Assembly (NCBI GenBank): GCA_030598125.1
Contig: JAUVQN010000059.1
Span: 1-8,355 of the forward strand
Source: Coriobacteriia bacterium
Lineage (GTDB): Bacteria > Actinomycetota > Coriobacteriia > Anaerosomatales > JAUVQN01
DNA: 8,355 bases
Reading direction: 5' to 3'
Shown here: positions 1 to 6,582 of the stretch, piece by piece
Position numbering within the stretch: position 1 is the stretch's first letter
How the letters are laid out: every line of letters begins with the position of its first letter
Notes under the pieces: generated by a model
What the model saw: only the letters and a program-made list of their open reading frames with translations
What the model was told of the DNA's origin: nothing
The model's database searches: none
Program-made: the position numbers and the translations under genes

Positions 1-866
1 ACGATCTTGCTGATGGGCATCTCGAGGATGTCCTCGGCCCCGGCCGCCTTGAGACGCGGCAGGAGCTCGTTCACCGTCGCCTTCTCCGCCACGGTCGTCA
101 CCTCGAGGTAGTCCGACCCGTGGAGCCGGTTGACGGTCGGGTGCTTCATCGCCGGCAGCACGTCGATGAGCGCATCGAGCCGGCTCTCCGACACGTTCAT
201 GAGGAGCAGCACGCGCCCGCGCGCCTCGACGACGCCGAGGTGGAGCGTGCGGAGCTCTTCGATCGCCTCTCGCTTGGTCGGGTCCTCCCAAGAGTCCTTG
301 TTCGCCAAGAGACGCGTGCTCGACTCGAGCACCGTCGCGATGATCTTGAGGCCGTTGCGCTCGAGCGTGGAGCCGGTCTCGGTGAGGTCCACGACCGCAT
401 CGACGAGCTCGGGCACCTTCGCCTCGGTCGCGCCGTGCGAGAAGTGGACCTCCACGTCCACGCCGAGCTCCTCGAAGTACGCGGTCGTGACGTTCACGAA
501 CTCGGTCGAGACGCGGCTGCCGGCCGGCAGGTCCTTCGCGGAGCGGGCGGGTGACTCCTCGGGGACGGCGAGCACCATCCGAAGCGTGCCGGTGCCGGTC
601 TTCGCGTACGGCATCGCGGCGACCTCGACGACGTCGGCGCCTGATTCGCGCACCCAGTCGTGTCCCGAGATGCCGATATCGAAGTAGCCCTCCTGCACGT
701 ACGTGGGGATCTCCTGGGGCCGCAGGATCTTCACCCGGTCGATGCGCGGATCGTCGATGGTGGCGTTGTAGTCACGGCTCGAGCGGCGCACGAGCATGTC
801 GGCCTGCTCGAAGAGGAGGAGCGTCTGATCTTCGAGGCTCCCTTTCGGCAACGCTATCGAGAGCAT
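1..866 (-). CDS. hisG: ATP phosphoribosyltransferase HisG, long form (3' end cut by window edge)
   Basis: HisG catalyses the first step of histidine biosynthesis, joining ATP and PRPP to give phosphoribosyl-ATP in the cytoplasm. I translated it directly: 288 codons plus two bases (a Val, GTN) are visible, so only the last few residues and the stop are missing. The N-terminus has ALPKGS (residues 5-10) and the conserved LRPQEIPTYV stretch (48-57). The PRPP-binding loop DLTETGSTLERNGL lies at 160-173. After about residue 205 comes a complete ACT-like C-terminal regulatory domain (NVSESRL, LPAMKHPTV, GAEDILEMPI), so this is the long form, which is normally hexameric, feedback-inhibited by histidine and independent of HisZ. 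The ATG at 866 has a purine-rich GGAAGGGA about 5 nt upstream. It follows the GGDEF-EAL gene after 82 nt in the same direction; that gap shows no convincing promoter or terminator. Other his genes are not visible. The family assignment is firm. Confidence 0.95.
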   Translation of the reverse strand, partial: MLSIALPKGSLEDQTLLLFEQADMLVRRSSRDYNATIDDPRIDRVKILRPQEIPTYVQEGYFDIGISGHDWVRESGADVVEVAAMPYAKTGTGTLRMVLAVPEESPARSAKDLPAGSRVSTEFVNVTTAYFEELGVDVEVHFSHGATEAKVPELVDAVVDLTETGSTLERNGLKIIATVLESSTRLLANKDSWEDPTKREAIEELRTLHLGVVEARGRVLLLMNVSESRLDALIDVLPAMKHPTVNRLHGSDYLEVTTVAEKATVNELLPRLKAAGAEDILEMPISKI

Positions 867-948
867 GCGGTCCCTTCCGTCGATGTCGTGTCGCTCATGG
901 TAGCGCGGGTCGGCGTCGCGGTCCTGCGCGAAGAATCGCTCGCGCCTC

Positions 949-3291
949 CTACGCGCGCTCCCTCTGCTCGAGCAGCAGACGTGTGGCCTCTTCGGCGGGA
1001 ACGGGCGGGCTGATGAGGTATCCCTGCATCTCGTCGCAGCCCCACTGCTTCAGGAGCGCCAGTTGCTCCGCGGTCTCCACGCCCTCGGCGACGACCTTGA
1101 ACTGCAGGCTCTGCGCCAAGGCGAGGACACCGAAGGCGAGCATCTCCGCCTCCGAGTCGGCACTCATGTTGAACACGAACGTCCGGTCGAGCTTGATCGT
1201 GTGGACCGGCAGGCGCGTCAGGTAGGCGAGCGCGGAGTACCCGATGCCGAAGTCGTCGAGCGCGAACGTGACGCCGAGTTCGGAGATGGCGTTCAAGACC
1301 TCGGCGACGACCTCAGGGTTGCCCATGGCGGCAGACTCCGTGAGCTCGAGCTGGAGCCGGGTGGGGTCGAACTCGGATGCGACGCACTCGCGCACCGTGT
1401 CCACGAAGCCCAGATCGGAGATCTGCCGAGCGGAGACGTTCACCGATACCCGCAGGTGCTCGAAGCCCTCCTCCGCCCACCGCTGGCGCTGCTTGCACGC
1501 CTCGACGAGCACCCAGTGCCCGATGGGCTCGATGAGGCCCGTCTCCTCGGCGATGGGCAGGAAGTCGAGCGGCGGGAGGAGCCCGCGCTCCGGGTGCTGC
1601 CAGCGCAGGAGCGCCTCGAAGCCGACGATCTCGCCGGTGGAGACGACGACGAACGGCTGGTAGTGGAGGCGGAACTCGCCCCGCTTGATGGCGTCGCGGA
1701 GCTCGGACTCGTACGCCGCCCTGCCGGTCGTGGCGGCACGCATCTCGGACGTGTAGAAGCAGTAGCGGTTCTTCCCCGTCTCCTTCGCGCGGTACATCGC
1801 GGCGTCCGCGGCCGCGAAGAGGCCGTCGAAGTCGTCACCGTCCTCGGGGAAGAGGGCCACGCCCATGCTCCCCGCCGCCAGGATCTCGCTCCCGTAGACC
1901 ACGAGCGGCGTGCGGAACGCCTCCAGGATCTTGTTGGCGACGTGTTCGGCGGCGTCACGGTCCGAGCGCGAGAGGAGCACCACGAACTCGTCGCCGCTCA
2001 CCCTCGCGACGGTGTCCTCCGAGCGGACCTGGCATTCGAGGCGCGTGCCGAACATGCGCAGGAGCTCGTCGCCGCTCGAGTGGCCGAACGTGTCGTTCAC
2101 GAACTTCAGGTTGTCCACGTCGAGAAAGATGAGCGCGAGCGACTCCTCGTGCCGGCGCGCGTGCGCCAGCGCGACCTTCACGCGGTCACCCAGGAGCGCA
2201 CGGTTCGGCAGCCCGGTGAGACTGTCGTGGAACGCCATGTGACGGATGGTGCGCTCGGCCTGCTTGCGGTCCGTGATGTCGCGTCCCGTGCTGAGCACGA
2301 ACGTGAGGCCACCGATGTCGACGATGTTGGCGTTCACCTCCACGGGGAACGACGGACTGTCCTTCGTCGCCGGGTTCTCGGTCTCGAAGACCAGGTTGCC
2401 CACCCTCACGAGCGTCTCCATCCGCGCCGGCACCTCCGCGGCCGCCGCCGAGGTACCGAGGTCGCTCATCCTCATCTGGAGGATGTCCTCGCGAGAGACC
2501 CCTCTCCAGGCGCAGGCCACGGCGTTCGCGTAGATGATGCGGCCTTCGAGGTCGTGCACGACGAAGGAGTCCGTCGTGTGGTCGAGGATGATCGAGCGGA
2601 ACTCGAGCTCCCCCTGGATCCGTCTCCGCTCGGTGATGTCGATGCCAGTGAGAAGGACGCCGTCGACCTTCCCCTCTCGTAGGAGCGGGCGTTTGCGGCA
2701 TGCGATGAAGCGCTCCTCGCCGGAACGGGTGTAGAGGCGGCAGTCGTCGCTGTCCACGTGCACCGTGCCCGTCTCCACGATCCGAGCGTAGCGCGCGCGA
2801 GCGTCGGGCCGGTCCTCGGCCGGGATGGCGACATCGAACCAGTCCCTGCCCACGAGCACGTTCGCGCTCTCGGCGTCCAGTAGCTCGGCGGCGGCGGAGT
2901 TGATGCGACGGATGGTGCCGTCGTTCTCGATGACCGCGATGACGCCGCCGCTCGAGTCGAGGTACTCGTCAGCGAGGGCGGTCTCCTTCTGCGCCTTCTC
3001 CTTGGCCTCCTTGAAGGAGACGAGGAGGTCTCGGATGTCGAGCATGCCCAGCAGCAGGAGGAGCGCGGTGATGACTGCCGAGAGCGAGCGCACGAACTGC
3101 GCCCACGGGTCGGGCAGCATGCCGCCGAGCAACATACCCACGACGACGACGATGAAGGCGGCGGTGACGAGGAACCAGCCGCGCGGCGTGCCGGCGATCC
3201 GTGTCAGCCTGACCGCGACGATAGAGGCCAGGAGGATGACGACCACCGCGGCCGTGAGCAGCAGACTGGCGATGAGCTCGATCCCGGACAC
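949..3291 (-). CDS. Membrane-anchored PAS-PAS-GGDEF-EAL cyclic-di-GMP signalling protein
   Basis: A 780-residue protein predicted to make and/or degrade cyclic di-GMP at the inner membrane. Three hydrophobic segments (about 5-28, 39-59, 67-84) are followed by a charged helical linker (about 92-110), PAS domain 1 (about 110-225), PAS domain 2 (about 230-345), a GGDEF domain (about 350-515) and an EAL domain (about 525-775). The GGDEF signature reads SGDEF (432-436), with metal-binding Asp candidates D391/D393 in FLDVDNLK and an intact inhibitory I-site RxxD (R423-D426) five residues before it. The EAL domain keeps E559-A-L, N618 in SVNVS, ELTES (649-653), DDFG (679-682), K700, E736 in VAEGVE and Q756, so both halves look catalytically competent. 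The loop DDFGTG reads DDFGIG here. The short membrane block with little periplasmic sequence suggests cytoplasmic sensing through the PAS domains; I see no obvious heme or flavin ligand signature. The start is GTG with GGGAGG 4-5 nt upstream. The gene lies 19 nt after the purE stop, probably in one operon. Which activity dominates cannot be told from sequence. Confidence 0.93.
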   Translation of the reverse strand: MSGIELIASLLLTAAVVVILLASIVAVRLTRIAGTPRGWFLVTAAFIVVVVGMLLGGMLPDPWAQFVRSLSAVITALLLLLGMLDIRDLLVSFKEAKEKAQKETALADEYLDSSGGVIAVIENDGTIRRINSAAAELLDAESANVLVGRDWFDVAIPAEDRPDARARYARIVETGTVHVDSDDCRLYTRSGEERFIACRKRPLLREGKVDGVLLTGIDITERRRIQGELEFRSIILDHTTDSFVVHDLEGRIIYANAVACAWRGVSREDILQMRMSDLGTSAAAAEVPARMETLVRVGNLVFETENPATKDSPSFPVEVNANIVDIGGLTFVLSTGRDITDRKQAERTIRHMAFHDSLTGLPNRALLGDRVKVALAHARRHEESLALIFLDVDNLKFVNDTFGHSSGDELLRMFGTRLECQVRSEDTVARVSGDEFVVLLSRSDRDAAEHVANKILEAFRTPLVVYGSEILAAGSMGVALFPEDGDDFDGLFAAADAAMYRAKETGKNRYCFYTSEMRAATTGRAAYESELRDAIKRGEFRLHYQPFVVVSTGEIVGFEALLRWQHPERGLLPPLDFLPIAEETGLIEPIGHWVLVEACKQRQRWAEEGFEHLRVSVNVSARQISDLGFVDTVRECVASEFDPTRLQLELTESAAMGNPEVVAEVLNAISELGVTFALDDFGIGYSALAYLTRLPVHTIKLDRTFVFNMSADSEAEMLAFGVLALAQSLQFKVVAEGVETAEQLALLKQWGCDEMQGYLISPPVPAEEATRLLLEQRERA

Positions 3292-3310
3292 GACACCTCC
3301 CGCTCGCGGC

Positions 3311-3772
3311 TCAGCCCTGGGCCATCCGCTCCTTCAGCGTGCGCACGGCCGCGCGATACTCAGTATGCGCGACGCCGAGTACCTGCGCCGCGAGTATCGC
3401 CGCGTTCTGCGCGCCGTCGATGGCGACGCACGCCACCGGCACGCCCTTGGGCATCTGCACCATCGAGAGCAGCGAGTCGAGTCCGCCCAGATCGGACGTC
3501 TTCATGGGCACGGCGATCACCGGCAGCGGCGTGTAGGCGGCCACGACGCCCGCCAGGTGCGCGGCCTTGCCGGCGGCGGCCACGATGACCTCGATGCCGC
3601 GGCCCTCCGCCCCGGCCGCCCACTCGTGCACCTTGTCGGGACTGCGGTGCGCGGACGCCACGACGACCTCGTAGGGGACGCCGAGCTCGTCGAGCTGGGC
3701 GGTGCACTTCTCCATGACGGGCATGTCGGACTCGCTGCCCATCACGATGCCTACCAGCGGCCCATCGCTCAT
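3311..3772 (-). CDS. purE: N5-carboxyaminoimidazole ribonucleotide mutase PurE (class I)
   Basis: PurE class I converts N5-CAIR to CAIR in de novo purine synthesis, moving the carboxyl group that PurK adds. The protein has 153 residues, close to the usual 155-170. GSESD (12-16) and the SAHR motif with the probable catalytic His42 (38-45, VASAHRSP) form the nucleotide site. AAGKAAHLAG (66-75) matches the family AGGAAHLPG loop with Lys for Gly, and LGGLDSLLSMVQMPKGVPV (95-113) is the family core. These features fit the bacterial class I mutase rather than the animal-type class II carboxylase. The start ATG has AGGAAGG about 8 nt upstream. It lies 46 nt downstream of the radical SAM gene, with a hairpin between them, and 19 nt upstream of the GGDEF-EAL gene. 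No purK is visible next to it, which is unusual because purE and purK often adjoin; purK may be elsewhere in the genome. Confidence 0.96.
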   Translation of the reverse strand: MSDGPLVGIVMGSESDMPVMEKCTAQLDELGVPYEVVVASAHRSPDKVHEWAAGAEGRGIEVIVAAAGKAAHLAGVVAAYTPLPVIAVPMKTSDLGGLDSLLSMVQMPKGVPVACVAIDGAQNAAILAAQVLGVAHTEYRAAVRTLKERMAQG

Positions 3773-3792
3773 CGGGACATCCTTCCTCGCGA

Positions 3793-3812
3793 GGCGCGCA
3801 CGGGAGCGCGCC
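3793..3812 (-). other. Perfect 7-bp GC hairpin between the radical SAM gene and purE
   Basis: In transcript sense GGCGCGC and GCGCGCC form a mismatch-free seven base-pair stem around the loop TCCCGT. The stem starts 6 nt after the radical SAM stop codon and ends about 8 nt before the purE Shine-Dalgarno sequence GAGGAAGG. An adjoining ten-base palindrome CCTCGCGAGG (3785-3794) shares two bases with the stem and covers part of the ribosome binding site. No T-tract follows, so it is not an intrinsic terminator. It could stabilise an mRNA end, mark a processing site or tune purE translation; with such high GC it could also be chance. Confidence 0.45.
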
Positions 3813-3818
3813 GTCCTC

Positions 3819-5132
3819 CTACATCGTCGTGGGCACGATCGAGCACGTGTCGCCGTCGCCGAACAGGAGCGCCCGCTCCTCGGGCGGCAGCGCGGCGCGC
3901 ACCTGGTCGCGGAACGCGTTCACGCCCGCGAAGAACTCTCGCATCATCGCCACCAGCAAGTATCGGCCCTTCGGCGTGAGCGTGAACACCTCGGCGTCGT
4001 CTCGGTCGAACGCGCCGGCCGTGCGCAGGAACGTGACCTCGGCGCCGAGCCCGCGCTCCGGCGTAACGCCGAAGGAGGCCTCGAACGCCTGCTTGTCGAG
4101 CTCGAGCCCGAAGAGCTCCATCATGAGCCGGTACGCCATCCGCTCCCGCCGGCTGAAACCACGCGCGGCGTCCACGGCGGTCCGGCCCGCGTCGATCGCG
4201 CCCTCGTAGCCCCTGAGCGAGAACGTGTTCACGTAGATGGCGCCGTCGAGGTAGCTGAACGAGCCGCTCCCCACGCCCACGTAGTCCTCGTAGTCGACGA
4301 TGTACTCGTCGATCATCCCGCCGCCCATGCGGGAGAAGGTCCACGCCGAGCCGGGCTCGAAGCGGCCCTCGAGCGCACCCGTGATGAGCTCGTAGTATTC
4401 CCGTTCGCGCTGCACCGAGACGGTCCCCACCCGCTCCTTGAGCGAGCGCTTCACCGCCGGCGAGATCATGAGCGGATAGAAGGTGACCTGGTTCGCGCCG
4501 CTCTCCACGACCCGCTCCACATCCGTCCGCACCATCTCGGCCGTCTGGCTCGGGAAGTTGAAGATCATGTCCACGTTGAGCGAGTGGAAGCGGCCGTCGG
4601 CCCACTCGAGCCGCTCCAGGATCTCGCGTCCGCTCCCATACTTCCCGAAGCGGTCCATCTGCGTGAGCAACCCGTCGTCGAAGCTCTGCACCCCCACCGA
4701 CATCCGCTGCACGCGATCGGCGAGCGGCTCCACCACGGAGGGGATGAGATGGTTCGGGTTCGTCTCGCACGACACTTCCTGTATGGAGAAGAGCTCCCGG
4801 ATGAGATCGATCGTCTCCGTGAGCTCGTCCACGAGCACGGTGGGCGTCCCTCCGCCGAAGTAGGCCGATCCGAAGTCGTAGCCCATGTCCGCCACGATGT
4901 GGATTTCCCGGCGCAGCCGCTCGAAGTAGCGGCGCGCCAGCTCCTCGTCGAAGGGGTAGCGGTTGAAGGAGCAGTACGGGCAGAGCCGCTCGCAGAAGGG
5001 GACGTGCACGTAGAGCATGTAGGGGGTGTCTTCGCGCGGTCCGGGCATGACGACGTCGTCGCTGCTCTCGAGCGAGAGCGCGCGCCCGAACGCGATGCGT
5101 AGCGCGGACGTGAGGACCCGCTCGGAGAGCAC
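3819..5132 (-). CDS. HemN/HemW-family radical SAM protein (coproporphyrinogen III oxidase-like), exact role unassigned
   Basis: A 437-residue radical S-adenosylmethionine enzyme. The cluster-binding motif is C47-x3-C51-x2-C54 in the context YVHVPFCERLCPYCSF, which is the HemN/HemW family signature. GGGTP (93-97), ETNPNHL (122-128) and SVGVQSF (145-151) are the following conserved blocks of the SAM barrel, and a HemN C-terminal-like domain spans about 325-390 (RMAYRLMMELFGLEL). The residue two after the third Cys is Phe, as in HemW (a heme chaperone), and not the fourth Cys of true anaerobic coproporphyrinogen oxidase HemN, so the frequent 'oxygen-independent coproporphyrinogen III oxidase' label would be unsafe. 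The length exceeds usual HemW (about 380) because of an N-terminal stretch and a C-terminal tail after about 390. The start is GTG, one base after the purD stop; the nearest SD-like GAGGAG (5146-5151) is 13 nt away, so Met29 is an alternative start, although it lacks an SD. It is tightly coupled to purD and followed by purE. No other heme gene is in the window. Confidence 0.88.
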   Translation of the reverse strand: MLSERVLTSALRIAFGRALSLESSDDVVMPGPREDTPYMLYVHVPFCERLCPYCSFNRYPFDEELARRYFERLRREIHIVADMGYDFGSAYFGGGTPTVLVDELTETIDLIRELFSIQEVSCETNPNHLIPSVVEPLADRVQRMSVGVQSFDDGLLTQMDRFGKYGSGREILERLEWADGRFHSLNVDMIFNFPSQTAEMVRTDVERVVESGANQVTFYPLMISPAVKRSLKERVGTVSVQREREYYELITGALEGRFEPGSAWTFSRMGGGMIDEYIVDYEDYVGVGSGSFSYLDGAIYVNTFSLRGYEGAIDAGRTAVDAARGFSRRERMAYRLMMELFGLELDKQAFEASFGVTPERGLGAEVTFLRTAGAFDRDDAEVFTLTPKGRYLLVAMMREFFAGVNAFRDQVRAALPPEERALLFGDGDTCSIVPTTM

Positions 5133-5133
5133 G

Positions 5134-6450
5134 CTAGCGGGTCATCTCCTCGGGAGCGACGGAGGATGCGCCTGCCGCGGGCGCCGCGTCGCCGAGCGCC
5201 TTCGCGCCGATGTCGGTGCGGTAGTGGGCGCCTTCGAACGAGATACGATCGACGGCCTCGTAGGCACGGTCGCGCGCCTCGGCGAGCGTGGGCGCGAGCG
5301 CGGTGACGTCGAGGACGCGCCCGCCCGCAGTGAGGACCGCGCCGTCCTCCACGCGCGTGCCGGCCTGGTAGACGGTGACGCCGGGCACGGCGGCCGCGTC
5401 GGCGATGCCTTCGATGGGGATGCCCGTCTCGTAGGAGCCGGGATAGCCGCCGGACGCCATGACCACGGAGAGCGCCGCGTCGGGCTTCCAGGTGAGGTCC
5501 ACTTCGGAGAGACGCTCGTCAGCAGCCGCGAGGAGCACTTCCAGGAGGTCGGTCTCGAGACGCGGGAGGATCACCTGCGCCTCCGGATCGCCGAAGCGGG
5601 CGTTGTACTCGAGGACCTTGGGACCGTCTTCAGTGAGGATGAAGCCGCCGTAGAGGATGCCCTTGAAGTGGACGCCGTCCTGGCGGAGTCCCTGCATGGT
5701 GCGGACGAGGACGGCCTGCATCTCCGCGAGCGTGTCGGCGTCGACGGCCGGCACGGGAGAGTAGACGCCCATGCCGCCGGTGTTGGGACCCAGATCGCCG
5801 TCCAACGCGGGCTTGTGATCCTGCGCGGGCACCATGGGGAGGATGGTCTGGCCGTCGGTGAAGGCGAGCAGCGTGGCCTCCTGGCCCACGAGCATCTCCT
5901 CGATGACGACCGTGGCGCCCGCCATGCCGAAGCGACCATCGAAACACTCGCGGATCGCGCGATCGGCCTCCTCGCGCTCGCGGGCGACGGTCACGCCCTT
6001 GCCGGCCGCGAGACCGTCGGCCTTCACGACGATCGGGACGCCGACGTCGTCGAGGTACTCGAGCGCGGACGCCTCGTCGGTGAACGCGCCGTAGCGTGCG
6101 GTGGGGATCCCGTAGCGGACCATGAAGTCCTTCGCGAACTGTTTGGAGCCCTCGAGCCGCGCGGCCTCCATCCCCGGGCCGAAGACGCGTATGCCGGCGT
6201 CGTCGAGCCGGTCGGCCACGCCCGCGACGAGCGGCACCTCGGGACCGATGACGGCGAACTCGATGCCGAGCTCTTCCGCCTTGAGCAGGATATCCATCGG
6301 GTTCTCGGGGTCGAGCGCGACGTTCTGCGCGATCTGTGCCGTGCCGCCGTTGCCGGGCGCGCAGAAGATGTCCGTGTCCGTGCTGGAGCGCGCGAGCGCC
6401 TCGACGATCGCGTGCTCGCGGCCGCCGCCGCCGACGACAAGGATGCGCAT
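5134..6450 (-). CDS. purD: Phosphoribosylamine-glycine ligase PurD (GARS)
   Basis: PurD is the ATP-grasp enzyme that joins phosphoribosylamine to glycine, the second step of IMP synthesis in the cytoplasm. The 438-residue protein is close to the usual 420-430. It opens with the N-domain glycine-rich motif VVGGGGREHAI (5-15), then has APGNGGT (31-37), the ATP-grasp lysine region VVKADGLAAGKGV (141-153), DHKPALDGDLGPNTGGMG (211-228) and the GARS signature RFGDPEAQ (285-292). The family core ends near RTDIGAKAL (411-419); the last 19 residues are an Ala/Pro-rich extension, DAAPAAGASS followed by VAPEEMTR, which family members often lack. The ATG start has GGGGG about 8 nt upstream, a modest SD. 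It appears to head the operon containing the radical SAM gene (1-nt gap) and purE, with a TACAAT -10-like box about 43 nt upstream of the start codon. Confidence 0.97.
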   Translation of the reverse strand: MRILVVGGGGREHAIVEALARSSTDTDIFCAPGNGGTAQIAQNVALDPENPMDILLKAEELGIEFAVIGPEVPLVAGVADRLDDAGIRVFGPGMEAARLEGSKQFAKDFMVRYGIPTARYGAFTDEASALEYLDDVGVPIVVKADGLAAGKGVTVAREREEADRAIRECFDGRFGMAGATVVIEEMLVGQEATLLAFTDGQTILPMVPAQDHKPALDGDLGPNTGGMGVYSPVPAVDADTLAEMQAVLVRTMQGLRQDGVHFKGILYGGFILTEDGPKVLEYNARFGDPEAQVILPRLETDLLEVLLAAADERLSEVDLTWKPDAALSVVMASGGYPGSYETGIPIEGIADAAAVPGVTVYQAGTRVEDGAVLTAGGRVLDVTALAPTLAEARDRAYEAVDRISFEGAHYRTDIGAKALGDAAPAAGASSVAPEEMTR

Positions 6451-6492
6451 GCCGAAAACCCCCGGTCAGGTAGGTGGTACGGACAGGCTCTG

Positions 6493-6498
6493 ATTGTA
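6493..6498 (-). promoter_or_regulatory. Candidate -10 box (TACAAT) for purD
   Basis: In the minus-strand sense, TACAAT stands about 43 nt before the purD ATG, in the only AT-richer part of the 132-nt spacer between the E1 beta stop and purD. It matches five of six bases of the sigma-70 -10 consensus TATAAT and would give a short leader of about 35 nt. The hexamer 17 nt upstream (ATACCG, 6516-6521) is a poor -35, and there is no extended -10 TG. If real, the promoter is weak or needs an activator. The change of function from E1 to purine genes across this spacer supports a new transcription start. Confidence 0.4.
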
Positions 6499-6507
6499 GC
6501 GAATCAC

Positions 6508-6523
6508 GTATGGGGCGGTATGG
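6508..6523 (-). repeat. Six-base direct repeat with 10-bp period upstream of purD
   Basis: In minus-strand sense CCATAC occurs twice, at 6518-6523 and 6508-6513, exactly ten bases apart, so both copies face the same side of the helix. They cover the place where a -35 box would lie relative to the TACAAT at 6493-6498. This is a possible operator or activator site, but six-base repeats can arise by chance and no known regulator is assigned. Confidence 0.25.
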
Positions 6524-6553
6524 AGGACATCCCGCCGCGGGCTCTGAGAAGTG

Positions 6554-6577
6554 AGCCTCGCAGGGTCCCGCGAAGCC
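6554..6577 (-). terminator. Imperfect stem-loop just after the E1 beta stop
   Basis: In transcript sense GGCTTCGC pairs with GCGAGGCT over eight positions (two G-U pairs) around an eight-base loop GGGACCCT, starting 5 nt after the E1 beta stop codon. No U-tract follows, so it is at best a weak or factor-assisted end of the E1 transcript. Its position immediately behind the stop is the main argument for it. Confidence 0.3.
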
Positions 6578-6582
6578 TGCCC

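Noticed and set aside
867..948. A separate promoter or small ORF in the 82-nt gap before hisG (TACCAT box, ATG at 898)
   Set aside because: No -35-like hexamer stands at the right distance from TACCAT, and the ATG at 898 is out of frame with hisG and has no SD or coding pattern.
1063..2682. A 539-codon plus-strand open stretch opposite the GGDEF-EAL gene
   Set aside because: It is an antisense shadow with repetitive His/Val/Arg/Glu composition and no recognisable domain; the minus-strand frame has clear PAS, GGDEF and EAL motifs.
3702..5102. A 466-codon plus-strand open stretch opposite the radical SAM gene
   Set aside because: The same kind of high-GC shadow; the opposite strand has the radical SAM motifs.
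3819..5132. Annotation as genuine oxygen-independent coproporphyrinogen III oxidase HemN
   Set aside because: The fourth Cys after the CxxxCxxC motif, typical of HemN, is Phe here, so only the wider family name is supported.
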